From positions 23,772,011-23,836,010 of the forward strand of contig CM046297.1 of assembly GCA_025267735.1 (NCBI GenBank): a stretch of 64,000 nt of DNA, given 5' to 3'. Positions 1 to 11,540 of the stretch are shown in pieces (positions within the stretch are counted from its first letter, which is position 1; the number at the start of each line of letters is the position of its first letter). The translations under genes were made by a program, and so were the position numbers. Under the pieces are notes generated by a model. The model saw only the letters and a list, made by a program, of their open reading frames with translations. It did not search any database and was not told where the DNA came from. This stretch comes from Mactra quadrangularis (Eukaryota; Mollusca; Bivalvia; Venerida; Mactridae).

Positions 1-9
1 TAGTGTAGT

Positions 10-339
10 ATGGTATTGAAAATGAATGCAAAAACTTTAACACTGTGTATCACTATACTTAGTTTTTCTACTATAAAAGTACATTCTAAAACTGCATGTA
101 ATAGCCTAACCTTTATACCAAATATGAGAGTGTCTGGACACGAACGTATGACCTTCAACGTCAGTAGTGTCAAACAATGTGCTAGGAAGTGTTTCTGCCT
201 GACCGGATGTAAGTCATTTCATTTCCATATTGATGACAAAACATGCACACTAAATGATGCAGACGACACAACTCTAAACGCCACAAATTTCCTGCCGAAA
301 CCAAGATACTTGTATTCATCAATTAGCACATGGTCTACG
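10..339 (+). CDS. Secreted PAN/apple-like protein, exon 1
   Basis: Encodes 110 residues from the ATG at 10 (an in-frame ATG at 22 is an equally good start). The first ~26 residues are a signal peptide: short polar start, hydrophobic stretch around residues 9-22, likely cleavage near Ser26. The mature part has Cys at 30, 57, 61, 63, 67 and 79, with the spacing CARKCFCLTGC followed by a FHFHIDDKTC strand. This resembles the core of PAN/apple domains, which bind proteins or glycans outside cells. Asn-X-Ser/Thr sites occur at residues 50 and 90. The exon ends at an ACG|GTACGT donor in phase 0; reading on past it meets a stop at 471 with no domain-like sequence. The phase-0 exon at 4392-4475 is its likely continuation. 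The PAN assignment rests on cysteine pattern only; the family is unnamed. Confidence 0.7.
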
Positions 340-399
340 GTACGTAGCCATTTTGTATTTTTTACAACATATTCATCAGGGATGTATATAGGAATTTTG

Positions 400-1615
400 T
401 GTAAGTGGGGTTCCAAGCTTTCGAACCACAACCACATTCTACACTGTTTGCAGAATAACAAAGCATATTAATAATAAGAACTACAAAACTGCTTTATGTT
501 AAATAAAAGGCAAGCTAAGCGAGTACGGTACGAGGAAAATGCTACTTAAAATGATTTACAGTTCAAAAATTATACTCATAGACGGTTAAATTTGGGGAAT
601 TTTAGAGGGCCCCCTGAACCCCCCCCCCCCGGCCTGATCCGCATATGTTTATAGACCTTAGAAATCATGTGGTTGAAATATTGTTTTTCAACTATGAGAA
701 CAAAATAGATAAATACTTAACTTAAAATACACTAGAGTTCAAAAATTCATATACACATGTTTATTTTGACTTTTTAGAATTTACTTAGATATACGTACTC
801 TACATGTTGATACAGATTCAAAAGTAATACAGTCTTTAAAGTTCAAGTAAAGTCTTTGTTTGCATTCAAAAAAGTAAAAAGATGCTATAACTCTTTTATA
901 CTTCCATCGAGAGCCGGGTTTTATACATCAAAATGATCCTTAAGAAACATGCAATGTGATGCTGGTAATTCAATTAGATGAAAACATTTAACGAAAGATG
1001 GATTTAACATTAAAGTATTTGCACATTATAGTGTATATTCCAATGAAGGTACTACAATATTTATAATCTCAAAAAATGTTAAAACAAAATTAAGGCAAAT
1101 GAAAAACATTTGTAATGGGTTTTCACGACCCTGTTTTTACTTTCACTTTAGTTTTTTATTTGCCTTAGTTTTGTTTTAACATTTTTTGAGGCAATAAATA
1201 TTGCAGTACCTTTATCGGAATATGCACTATAATGTTCTGTAAAAGAATTTCAGCAAATTGAGCAATTGTTTTAGTTAAAAATATAGGTCAAACTCCACGT
1301 ATGAAAAGTTAACTAATTACACAAGAAGGGTTTTGCTTTTAGCTAAACAGTTCCATAGGTGGATCTAGCGGGGGTTCAGTGGGGTCCGGACCCCCCCCCC
1401 CTCCAGAAATTTCCAAAAATCTACCAGTTCATGAGTGTATTCTTTAAATGTAAACCATTTTCAAGTAACATGAGCAATTTTTCTCGGGCTAGCTTCGCTC
1501 GCATTTGTGCTTATCATAGATCTAACGGTTGAGTAGTTTTTTTGTTTTTTTTTAATATGTTGCGTTATTCTGCAAACAGTGTATCATGTAGTTGTGGTTC
1601 AAAGGTTTGGAACCC
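400..1615. repeat. Large diverged inverted repeat (hairpin element) with poly-C tracts
   Basis: The stretch 405-640 is similar to the reverse complement of 1375-1612. The outer ends share GTTATTCTGCAAACAGTGTA-type sequence (about 435-455 and 1564-1583), the middles share a TTTACAG/ACTCAT region, and the inner ends carry C/G runs (618-631, 1390-1401, 1614-1623). The arms are about 240 bp and clearly diverged. The same arm sequence recurs in each tandem unit near 38.65-38.76 kb. It lies in the intron of the PAN/EGF gene and looks like an old foldback transposon. No transposase is seen. Confidence 0.6.
1023..1240. repeat. Palindromic MITE-like element
   Basis: An inverted repeat with ~80-bp arms. 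The left arm starts ACATTATAGTG (from about 1023) and the right arm ends CACTATAATGT (to about 1239). The inner part pairs CAAAAAATGTTAAAACAAAA with TTTTGTTTTAACATTTTTTG. It sits inside the loop of the larger hairpin at 400-1615. It is non-coding, and no clear target-site duplication is visible. Confidence 0.65.
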
Positions 1616-1800
1616 CCCCCCCCTCAGAAAAACCTCGATCTGCCCCGGAGTTCTCTCATAAATAGGGTCCAAATTCTGGCCACGAGACCGATAGTTGGTC
1701 GACTGATCGCCGCATTTTTACTGAAAAAATCTGTTGAAAAGCGGGGTAGAGTCCTACACATTACATAATTCGTGTCCAATCACCTTTGTCGCACATTAAC

Positions 1801-2216
1801 TAATAAAACTTTTGTATAAAGACATAAAAAGAGCAATATGATAGTTCTTATCCATGTTTTGGGGTTTGATTTTGGGGGGTTTAACGCCGTGTCAACACAA
1901 CAAAGGCCATTTTACGGAGTACATCGCACCTAACCTAGCTTTCCTGGACCCTTGTCTACAACCAGTACTTACTACCCTTCCACAAGGCCGGAAACTTCTC
2001 AATATACCTTATTTGCGGAGGAAAATTGACATTATTGTCAAATTTTCATGGGAGGATATAAACTCCCCGGGTGGAATTCGAACCCGTACCCCATTCGAGA
2101 CACGAGATTCCAAATCCCGGCCCGCTACCAACTGCACTATCGACCCGGGTAATACTATTGTATAAAAACATAAAAAGGGCGATATGATACTTCTTATCAA
2201 TGTGTTGGGGTCTAGA
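1801..2216. repeat. ~62-bp direct repeats flanking a SINE
   Basis: The sequence at 1801-1866 and 2151-2216 is about 80% identical; both contain a GTATAAA-ACATAAAAAG core and CTTATC.ATG.TTTGGGGT. They sit immediately on either side of the family A SINE. They are much longer than normal SINE target-site duplications, so a local duplication before the insertion is more likely. Confidence 0.6.
1876..2150 (-). mobile_element. tRNA-derived SINE, family A, full length
   Basis: Read on the minus strand, it starts with a tRNA-like head: box A TAGTGCAGTTGGTAGCG and box B GGGTTCGAATTCC. A ~200-bp body follows, ending in a GGCGTTAAACCC-type tail. The same body recurs at 5921-6196, in pieces at 2698-2790 and 41396-41448, and in every tandem unit near 37.92-38.15 kb. 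Long imperfect direct repeats flank it (see 1801-2216). Confidence 0.75.
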
Positions 2217-2697
2217 AAGTATAAGTGTGTTATCCAAAACTCTTTCAACAATTCTTTCATGTACATATAATCATATATGTAAAAAAAAATCATTAAATCA
2301 AAATGTGTACTTAGTGATTTATACATAGTAAAGTTCATATCTAAGTCCAAAAGCTTTTATACAAGAGATTTTGGGTGCTAAAAACACAATACATTGTACT
2401 TAAAACATATATCTTACAGACATCTGGCTTAGAGTCTCCCGACATATCACAGGGGGTCACATCCAGACGACCTTTGAGCCACCCTTCAAGCTCAGATGGT
2501 AGCACGCAACTCTACTGGTCGATCATCGTGTACACGTGCGATTCCCCGGGCGAGGTATACTTTCGATTAGTTTGGCCATTGAATGATTTTTCCGACCATT
2601 TTCCCTTTAAACATTGGGTTTTGGTCGTGCAGGGCAGTCGTCAGTCACTGAGGGAAATATGTGCCTGGTAAATGGTTGACAAATAAATTCAAAGATT

Positions 2698-2790
2698 TAG
2701 CCTTTCCAGGAGCGGTCGACTGACCGCCGGGGTATTACCCATACAATGAGTTGATACGGCGTTGAACCCAACAAAACATATGACATTTGT
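2698..2790 (+). mobile_element. SINE family A, 3' tail fragment
   Basis: Matches the 3' body and tail of family A (TTTCCAGGA..., GACTGACCGCC, then GGCGTTGAACCCAACAAAAC). The head is missing. Confidence 0.55.
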
Positions 2791-4391
2791 GTCGAACAGT
2801 CAGTGCATATCTTTCATGTAAGCGAAAAATTATAAACATCATCATCATTTGAAGACCAAGTTTTCTAAAAAAAAATGAGAATGGCGCAAGTAAGTTTTTC
2901 AAAATATCGTAGATGGACGAAATAAATAAGCTTCTATAAATGATAATATTTGATCAACATTATATCTTTAAAATAAATTAAACTTACCATTAAAACAAAA
3001 CATGATATTAAAATTCCTCAAATAAATCCATTCCTAATTTAATCACACACAGCCGTCACTTTACACACTGAATTATTTTTTACTATCCACTAGACCGTCA
3101 CGGACCCTCGAGAACCACGTGCAATACGTCGCGCAAAAATCGATACAGGTAGTATAAGCTATTTTTAGTAACGTTGAGTTTTTGTTTCTATGAGCTTTAA
3201 CCCAGTTTTACCCCGGTCACATATTTACGGAATACGACCACGGAAGAGCCACCGGTTAATTTCGGCAATGTCCGTAACAACTCGTATTGGTCCGTAATTT
3301 TCCGTAATGTAACCGTAATTAATCGTAGAAGTCCTTGTATAACAAAAGCGATCCTTGACAATTTTTGAACTTGCACACAAAATTTGCGAAGGAAAAATAA
3401 ACCGTACATATTCCAACTCTTCTGTATTAAACAGTACTGTAGGCCCAATCTTGTCACGGATTCTCACGGTTTGATACGGAAAACTTCGGTCTTGTACGGT
3501 AACGCCGTATCAACACAAACTTTGGTCATTTAAAGATGGCCAGCTTAGTTTACATACTGTCAGTGTACTCGCCTTCCTCGGCAAATTCTCCATATACTTT
3601 ATTAAATGTAAAAGTTCGACATTTGTATCGAAGTCTCATGCTTCGGTATTATCAGTCCATGATGGGTTTCGAACCAGCGACCCGTTCGGGACTGTAGAGT
3701 CGACGTCATGCGCCTAGCCTAGTGTTTCATGGATCTGGGTCAATGTATTGTTTAATAAGCTAATAATTTAATCTTGATATAATAGTTTATGCTGGGGTTA
3801 AAAAGTTTCTTTACACTAATCCAATTTTGATGTTTTGAGGTATACTTTGATATACTTTGATTTACATGTAGTTAATCAGTTTCACAACTAATATACAGTT
3901 TAAAATGAACCATCAATTATGTTCTTTATGTATTAAAAATAAAATTACTAAGCAAAATGTGTCTGCAATAAGTTTAAAATAAGAAATAGGAGAAAATATT
4001 AAAAATATTTCATGTGTTTAGAAACTTTTGGACCCCAGAGTAAGTTATTAAATAAGGCCTAAACTAAAAAATACTTTGTTTGCCCTTTAACGACCCTAAC
4101 TTTTTGGGTTGGGTCGGTAGGTAGGAAAACTATTTTTTTCCTAAAGCAGAATTATTAGCGTAAAGAAACTACCGGAAAGTAATATGATGAACGGTCGTGA
4201 CGAAGCAAAAAACACCACAAATATTTTTCGAATATTTTTTTTGAGTCGGTGGCATTTCTTTTGGGTCGGTCGGTAAAAGGCAAACACACTTAATTCTAAT
4301 TTAGGCCTAAGTGATATAATATAGGCCCTGTTATTTATCTTATGACAGTCGAATTAGCCCATCGACAGATGTAAATATGTTACTTTTTCAG
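2791..4391. other. Intronic sequence of the PAN/EGF gene
   Basis: No coding exon recognised. 3190-3500 is rich in repeated CCGTAAT/ACGGA words on both strands. 3640-3735 contains a tRNA-like GGGTTTCGAACC block that may be a worn SINE head on the minus strand. The rest is plain AT-rich sequence. Confidence 0.5.
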
Positions 4392-4475
4392 ACTATAGCG
4401 GGTCCATGTTTTAACCATACATGTACAGCCAGTCAGATGTGTTACCCAGTTCTATCAACCTACGTTTGTGTGTGA
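4392..4475 (+). CDS. PAN/EGF-like protein, C-terminal exon
   Basis: Follows a pyrimidine-rich TTTTTCAG acceptor and is in phase 0 with the donor at 339. It encodes 27 residues and a TGA stop, with four cysteines in the order C-x4-C-x5-C-x8-C (GPCFNHTC at the start, TYVCV at the end) and one N-glycosylation site. This is the shape of a short, partial EGF-like module, often found after a PAN domain in molluscan secreted proteins. Joined to exon 1 it would give a 137-residue secreted protein. The join is inferred from phase and cysteine content; RNA evidence would decide it. No strong AATAAA lies immediately downstream. Confidence 0.55.
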   Translation, partial: TIAGPCFNHTCTASQMCYPVLSTYVCV

Positions 4476-5920
4476 TAAAAGGTACAGAAAATAACTTTAA
4501 TAGAAATTTGAAAGTATCAACATTACGGATTTTAAGAGCAGAAATAACATGTATTTCCTCTTATACTCAAGTAAAGTTCGTGTGTTAACAACAGAGCTGT
4601 CATTGATTGGGCACAAAACGTATCGACGATGTAGATATATCGAAGTATAGATATCGACGATACACCAATATATATCGATACCTTAACTGCAGCACTATAC
4701 AGACCATTTATGTTGTCATAAACTCATTTAGATGTATATATATATATATATATCATGAATGTTATACCCTCTGTGGACTGAAGCTATTTCCTCAATGGGT
4801 GTGCCGTCAATGTTTTAGACCTATCTGTTCATATTATGACAGCACCTGTTTCCGCTTACGATAGAAGGTTCGTTCCACAAATTTGACACTTAATAGTGAC
4901 TTTTATATATTTACCTATACAGCCTTTATTATCGATATTTCAGAATGCATATCGATTTTTATCGGAAAATAAATATCGACGATACAGCGATATCGTTGGA
5001 TTCGATGACAGCTCTAGTTTACAATGCATGTTCATATGTGCGTTATGTCAATGTGCTTGCTCTTTCATGCATATTAATGTATTCTGTCATGTTGATGCGT
5101 TTGTTTTACACTATATATGTACGTTTTATTATACTGTAAGCCTCGTACGGCCTTTATTATATGTTTGAACATTTAAGTAAGAAAAACTGCTTTCAGCAAA
5201 TTTCGAACAGTGTTTCAATAAGCGCAAAATCATCACCCTCTATCTCTATTTTTCAGCCTAATAATAAACTGTGTTAACTAAGTTGGAGGACAAAGATGAA
5301 CACACTAACATAGACATGATTTTACTGCAAAACAAGACATTTGTCAATAGACAGTTTCAAAGGGACGTTACTCTGTCGTAATATTTTTAATTCTTTATCA
5401 AGTTACCTCCCCTGATCAATATTTGTTCATTTCTTCGTTGAAATCCGTTCAATTGCGATAAAAACCTTTGCATCTTTTCACAAAAATTCTTACGAAGAAA
5501 GTAACGTAAGTGAATTTCATGAATTTTGCAATTTGAAGTCAGAAGGATAATAAACATAAGTATGATATGATATTCTACATTATTACATAATATTTGGAAT
5601 TGATTGGCCAAAAAATGACTGTATTATTAATGTTCTCTGCTTTTGACTTACTATGATTTTTTTCATAAGAATTTTAGTGAAAAGATGCACTTGTTATTAC
5701 AATGTTACACAAACAAAATGTATTTCTGTGTATTCTTTAATATAAAAAAATATAAACTGTTCACTCTTCATACATTAATCAAAAATTTAATAAAGGGAGA
5801 CGATCAAAAATGAATATCTCCTTTCACATTTTGAGTTGTCTCTCTTTGTCCACGTTTGCCAGTAAATAGCTCTTAAACTGTAACACTACATTGGAGTGAA
5901 CATTAAATCCTTCATTATGT
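4476..5920. other. Intergenic AT-rich sequence
   Basis: No gene recognised. It holds a (TA)n run at 4735-4753 and repeated ATATCGACGATAC words between 4619 and 4995. Short open frames here have no recognisable domain. Confidence 0.5.
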
Positions 5921-6196
5921 CTGTTTGTTTTGTTGGGTAGCAACACATTGTATAAGTCATATAACGGCGTCCAACGCACTTAACCTAGCCTTCCCTTATC
6001 TATAACCAGTTCTCACATACCCTTCCACAAGGTCGGAAACCTCTCCCTATACCTTATTAGCGGAGGAAAATTGACATTATTGTCAAATTTTCAAGGAAGG
6101 ATATAACCACCTCGGTTGGATTCGAACCCGTACCCCCCTTCGAGACACGCGATTCCAAATCCCGGCGCACTACCAACTGCGCTATCGACCCGGGTT
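5921..6196 (-). mobile_element. tRNA-derived SINE, family A
   Basis: Second near full-length copy on the minus strand, with the tRNA head at its right end (boxes A and B around 6110-6190) and a GTTTTGTTGGG tail complement at the left. Possible target-site duplication of about 12 bp: AAATCCTTCATT near 5905 and AAATCCTTTATT near 6200. Confidence 0.75.
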
Positions 6197-7098
6197 GAAA
6201 ATCCTTTATTTTCAAAATGGACAAAATGGTCTTACAATGTAGATTCACACATTCTTTGTTAAGTACATTCAACCAACACAATAAGTCCCACTGTCAGGAC
6301 CAACAAAATTTAAATAGAGGGATAATTTTTCTCAAATTGAACATGTTGTATATATAAAGTCGTCAAAAATGAAACAAACTGTAAAAAGTCAACGTACTTT
6401 CATTCATATCAACATGCAGTCATGATTATGATGTCTGTCACCATCTTGTACATTTGTATGTCGATCCTTATACATGTACAATTATGAAAGAGTAAGTCAC
6501 TTAGAGCACCGATTACATGTAAAGTAATATAGGTTCCAAATAATGACGTCATTTCATATTTCGAAATCTATGCGAGAGTATTAATAGTATTGCAATTTGT
6601 AAATGGTCACAGACTTGTGTGATGGCGTTCTTAGCCAAAAAATGATAATGATGATTTAAGAATGACTTCACTGCAAAAACATACTATATCAATAGAACAC
6701 GAGTCTTAACCTAAAACCATCATATCTTCAGTGGCGGAAACATAGTGTTCCGTCATTTACTCCATTTTATTGAGATTATAGCCGCCATGTTTAGACCACA
6801 ATGCTCACTCCTCGTATCGGTTATTTCCCTTTATTGAACGTTAAAGTAGTAATACGTGCCGTAACGGCCTTTAGGAGCAAACTGTTACGCCATTTGGAAA
6901 TCCACAGCCATACACAACGATTATTTATTCAATGGATGGTCGAGGCGCTCCGAATGAATGATACGCATTTCGCCATTCGGATCACCTCGACCCTTCTTGA
7001 ATGAGTAATGACATATTCGTAGCAAATGGCCGAGGAGTTCCGAATGGCTTTTCGCAAAGCAAATTATTACGTCACTGGTGAGAGAGGTCAGGGTATCT
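6197..7098. other. Downstream region of the minus-strand membrane-protein gene
   Basis: Probably holds its 3' UTR. A minus-strand AATAAA lies at 6924-6929, about 170 nt past the stop. 6850-7046 contains fragments with GGCCGAGGAGTTCCGAATG, shared with the palindrome at 17967-18288 and a scrap near 29470. A TGACGTCA palindrome sits at 6544-6551. Confidence 0.45.
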
Positions 7099-8098
7099 TT
7101 ACATCCAAGTGCTATGCACAATGTTCCCATAGTAGACATCACCAAGTGTGTCCTTATTTGATTGGTGTAAACTATACCCAGTGTCACGTGGAGCCTCGTT
7201 ATGATTGTATGCAATATGATTCATGACGTCATGACTGTCACGTGGAGCCTCGATATGATTGAATGCAGTATGATTCATGACGTCATGTGTGATACTCCTT
7301 TGACTACAAGTATAAGATAATGCATTAGAATCCAATCGCGAGCCAATTTCAACATAGTATGGATTAAACTCAACTTTCGTTTGTTTAAGGTCGTCTTGAG
7401 CATTGTCAAAATATAAAATAGGTTGACTTTCTCTCTGTGGGGAGTTATAATGGTTGCGTATATACGGAGTATCATCATCAAATGACAGCGAGGAAGTTTT
7501 ACGACCATATTGCTTCAAAGTCGGATGTCTTTTCTTAAACATTTTGCTATTGTGAGTTCCACCATCAATCTGTTTTTGTGGTGTTGATTGTAATGATGAC
7601 GGTGGTGACGCCATTGATAACGTCATCTCCGATTTAATTTGAGCAATTTCCGTTCTATTTTTATTACACGGTAGTGCAACAGAGTTATCGTTCTTTACAA
7701 TTTCAAATTCAGATTTTCCATACTTTTCAATTCTGTTTTTGTCCATATGTGTAACTAAATCCATACCAGGGACATCGTCAACTGAATTTGTATGAATAGT
7801 TGCTTTTGTGGTGTCATATATTGAATTTATATTTGACGCTAAATTTGCTTGATAGTAATTAGCCCTATTGTTTTCATTGCCATGGGTATTATAATTATTA
7901 TTTGTGTTTTTATTACTGTGTTGTAGGTACGAATATAAGTCGGAATCAATTGTTGTTTCCATTTTCTTGCTGTAATTAGGTTCCATTGTTTGCAAACTCT
8001 CATCTGGGACACTGAATTCAAAGCCTTCATTAATGTAACTTCTTGAGTCTTTCGTTGATTTTAGGTTATCAAGTGCATTGGCACTAAATGCTATCAAA
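7099..8098 (-). CDS. Cytoplasmic tail exon of a single-pass membrane protein (last exon)
   Basis: Encodes about 332 residues to a TGA at 7099-7101. It begins after a minus-strand TATTTTCAG acceptor (8099-8100) in phase 2, which fits the donor of the exon at 8671-8900. The protein is hydrophilic and low in Cys, rich in Asn, Ser, Asp and Tyr, with no recognised domain and probably disordered. Tyrosines in PYYVEI and VYYGNIV contexts near the C-terminus resemble SH2-binding sites, so signalling is possible but unproven. An 18-residue segment (HDVMNH...EAPRD) is repeated in tandem near the C-terminus. The upstream exon supplies the membrane segment. Family not recognised. Confidence 0.7.
7183..7290 (-). 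repeat. 54-bp tandem duplication inside coding sequence
   Basis: Two adjacent 54-bp copies (7183-7236 and 7237-7290) differ at a few positions and keep frame, giving two 18-residue repeats. Each copy carries the palindromes CACGTG and TGACGTCA (7224-7231 and 7278-7285). Confidence 0.85.
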
Positions 8099-8670
8099 CT
8101 GAAAATATATATTATATACAGGTAAATGTCTACAATAAGTCATTGGTAAGTTGTATTATAGAATACCATGTCACAAGTAGAAATGAAAAAATAGTTCTAA
8201 CAATCTGGGCTAGATTGTCTGATACGATTACTCGTTACTTTTTATATGAAATTCAAATGAAAATGACTAAACGGATGGGCGCAAAAGAACAGGTTTAAAT
8301 AAACAGATGTAAGTTTTAGCCTTTCTAAAAGTCAGTAAATACCCACGGAAATCCTCAAAATGGTTTTTTTCTACATATTGGTCCCAAAATATTGTCATCT
8401 ATATTCAATTCGTATCTTTCATACGGACGTTTTAGAAACATTTTCTAAAAATTACATATAGTGACGCATAATAAATTATTACGCATTAATTTCATATTGA
8501 TATTCAATCCTTTTATTCCCCTGTTCAACTAAAATTGTTCATATTGTAACAGTGTTATAATAACGTATAAATGAAATTTGCATATACATGTATGTGTAAT
8601 ATAATAGGCTGGAAAAATTTCATTGCAAAACAAGAATAAAACTTGGTAATTAAAATGGAAAATGATTTAC

Positions 8671-8900
8671 GTTGTTCTAGGTTTCGTTAGTCCTCTCGAA
8701 GACAAATCTGGTCTATACACACGTAGAAACTCCGCATACTCATCTTCCCGCGCTTTTCTCGTTGCTAAGCGACGATGATAGCACGTGAATGATATTAACA
8801 GGAAAATAAGAAGACAAAATGCAGTCACTGTTGGAAACAACCAGCCATAAGAACTTTTGAGTATGACGTCATTGCTTGAGTCACTGTTTAAATCCAATAC
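8671..8900 (-). CDS. Transmembrane exon of the same membrane protein
   Basis: On the minus strand, a TTTTTTAG acceptor at 8901-8902 opens a 230-nt exon in phase 0, ending at an AAC|GTAAAT donor (phase 2) that matches the next exon. It encodes a short Ser/Asp-rich juxtamembrane stretch, a clear membrane span of about 20 residues (LFPTVTAFCLLIFLLISFT), then a stop-transfer cluster (YHRRLATRKARE) and the start of the tail. The positive-inside rule places the long tail in the cytosol (type I). The ectodomain must come from exons at higher coordinates; only one candidate (12496-12861) was seen. Confidence 0.75.
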
Positions 8901-8980
8901 CTAAAAAAGGAAACAAAATGGTGAACAGTTGCGTGGTCATTGAACACTAAAAAGTTAAAGTTTCCATATGTTTCCATATA

Positions 8981-9188
8981 CATGTTCAGCCGACTTTACA
9001 ATCTTGTACGGTAACTTCTAATCATTGAAATCACCTGCAGGCAGGTAATCCCTCAGAGTACCCATGTACACATGGTAAAAGTGGTACAATTGTAGGTAAA
9101 TATCTTGCTCAAGGAAATTAGCAGTGCCCTTAGTGGAAATCGAACCCAGGACCTCTCGATCCACGTTCGACCATTGGACCACTACTCC
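8981..9188 (-). mobile_element. tRNA-derived SINE, family B
   Basis: Minus-strand tRNA-like head at 9130-9188 (GTGGTCCAATGGTCGAACG, then CCTGGGTTCGAT), with a body containing GCAGGTAATCCCTCAGAGTA. A second copy with the same layout lies at 21325-21532. Confidence 0.7.
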
Positions 9189-10291
9189 TAAATCTTATGT
9201 TTAGCTGAGTTTTCTCTTTCTTTTTGACCAAGTAAACTCATTATGAAAAGTCGAAAACTTTCATTTTGGACAAATTTCACTGTAAGAAAGGCCCTTTAAA
9301 GTACATATAACTGGAATTTTCTTCACAATTAAAAACTTCGACAGTGGAATTTGCAACATTTTTTGCATAGGTTCTCGTTCAGGGGAAAACTTTAATGAAT
9401 TCCCATAAAAACTGGAATATCTTCCTCATTTCCATAACATGAAAATTGTGATACATTCATTTATAATTGTCAAGGTTCAATCATCACTACAGTATTTCCG
9501 TTCAATTTATGGGAATTATCCAAACAAATGCGTTTTAACGCATGATACATAATACTAGATGAAATTGGTACCCGATTTCACTTTGTTTAACAGTAATAAG
9601 CTATCATAAGTGCTTGGAATCAATTAGTGTATAATTCAGTATACAGGAATTCAAACGCATAATGATTTCATTGTGAATAGTTTCATTATTTCATGTATAT
9701 ATCATTGGAAAATCAGATCTAATTATCGATTGTTGTTTTTGTGTTGCCGTATAGTGATCATATCATTTAATAAAATTAGCTTCAATCACTGCATGATAAT
9801 TGTCTTTTTGAATATGCTACGTTGGCAGCCTAAAATATAATACGAACATAATAACTATTATCATACAGAATGTAGTATAATTATCATTAAGGAAATTCAG
9901 GTGTACTCACAGATAAACACTGTTTAGTTGACAGAATTTAATTATTGACTTGGGCATTTTACAATCGTCATGAACATTTATACACATAGGGGCCCGGCAC
10001 AGTTCCGAGTCAAAACGGTCATTTATGCTCATACATGCATGAGTGTTATAAATTGCAATTGTCAAATAATGCATTAATTAATAAACATTTAGCTTACTCT
10101 ATTTATAATACAGTAAAATTAATACTCAGAACATATGTAGAAATTCATACACGTTATAAACATTAGAAAGATAAAACAATGCTAAGTCCGATATACAGAA
10201 AAAGGTCAGTTTACTTTTAATACTGTCGTTTGTTATGAAAAGAGACGAGAGCTCGACACCACGACAAAGTAACATCTAATTTAAACAACAA
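9189..10291. other. Intron or intergenic sequence
   Basis: AT-rich and without recognisable exons or structured repeats. Confidence 0.45.
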
Positions 10292-10294
10292 TTA

Positions 10295-10532
10295 GGCCAT
10301 GCCATATCGGAATTTTGTTAAGCGTCCGCGGGCGCGTAGGTTTTAGAGTCCTCTGTATGAAAAAGGATTGGCGTGATGTTTTGGAAACCAGAGTCATGAA
10401 TCGATAGTAATTGAAATATTTAATAGATAAAATACTTGTGGGTTTTTTTTCGGTTTGTGTGTTTTTGTGAATAGGTACCTAGGTTTGTCAAACTTTAGTT
10501 GACTCTTAACAGAATTCCTATTTGGCATGGCC
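10295..10532. mobile_element. PIF/Harbinger-type MITE, 238 bp
   Basis: Terminal inverted repeats start GGCCATGCCATATCGGAATT and end GGAATTCCTATTTGGCATGGCC-like on the other side. They are bounded by TTA on both sides (10292-10294 and 10533-10535), the TWA target duplication typical of PIF/Harbinger. Its inner sequence is shared with the right part of the 1.76-kb element at 33851-35613, so it looks like an internal-deletion derivative. Confidence 0.8.
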
Positions 10533-10852
10533 TTATCGATAAAAAGACAACAAAAATCATAGCATCATAAAATATGTATCTAGATCTACCAGTAGAAGAA
10601 AATATAATTCTGTCTGGATGATTAAATGATTGATCAACATGGCATAACAGTTCGTTTCCAAGACAATAGTATATACAAGAAACTAACATATAATAGAGCT
10701 AATTGACAGGTACATGACGCGGATTTAGCGCAAAACGACAGTTACTCACTCTTTTCTTATATTAAGCTACTACCGTTATGCGCTAAGCTTGCGACATATT
10801 GATTAGCAGTTTAATTGACAATATCTTAAGGAAGTTTCTCGTGCCAACATTA

Positions 10853-11304
10853 GGCCATGCCAAATTGGAATTTTGTTAAGCGTCAACTCAAGTTTGACAA
10901 ACCTAGGTACCTAATCACAAAAACACACAAGCCGAAAACGAAAACACAAATATTTATGACAAAACAATGCATTAAAATATATCTTTTAATGGAAAAACAT
11001 CATCAAGATATGAAACAATGGTCTGAATTACTTATTAAATGACTAGTTTATGCACAGACGTAAAAAATATGGTTTAATATAAAATGACTAGTCTTATTTT
11101 CACGTAAAATGTATATGGCAATGTTACACTAAATAGCTTACGAAGAATAATGTCGTTGCCGAACACATTTTTCTTCGAACGAAATTTCGATATCGAATCC
11201 TGGAACATAGGAATTATTTAAGAAAACTTCACTAAAATTTTTTTTGGGATTGAGTACTCTAAAACCTACGCGGACGCTTAACAAAATTCTGGTATGGCAT
11301 GGCC
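10853..11304. mobile_element. PIF/Harbinger-type element, 452 bp
   Basis: Same GGCCATGCC ends in opposite orientation, bounded by TTA at 10850-10852 and 11305-11307. The interior is AT-rich and non-coding. It lies only 318 bp from the previous copy. Confidence 0.8.
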
Positions 11305-11540
11305 TTACATAGATATCTCCAATAAATCAAATGAATGTGAAATTGCTGAACTGTTATAATTCAGATAAGACTAATTGTCATTGATTATACAATCTTTTAC
11401 TAGATTCTTTTACTTTTCCGTATCAGCTCGGGGTTTGTCGGTAATACTCGGGTAAAAACGTCAGCACTCGGAAATTGGTTTTGTAAATCATTCACAGAAC
11501 TATCACCTTGCGTGAAGTTTCTGTTTAAGATAGGTTCCAT

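Noticed and set aside
1854..2350. Open frames over the SINE (both strands)
   Set aside because: They translate a tRNA-derived repeat.
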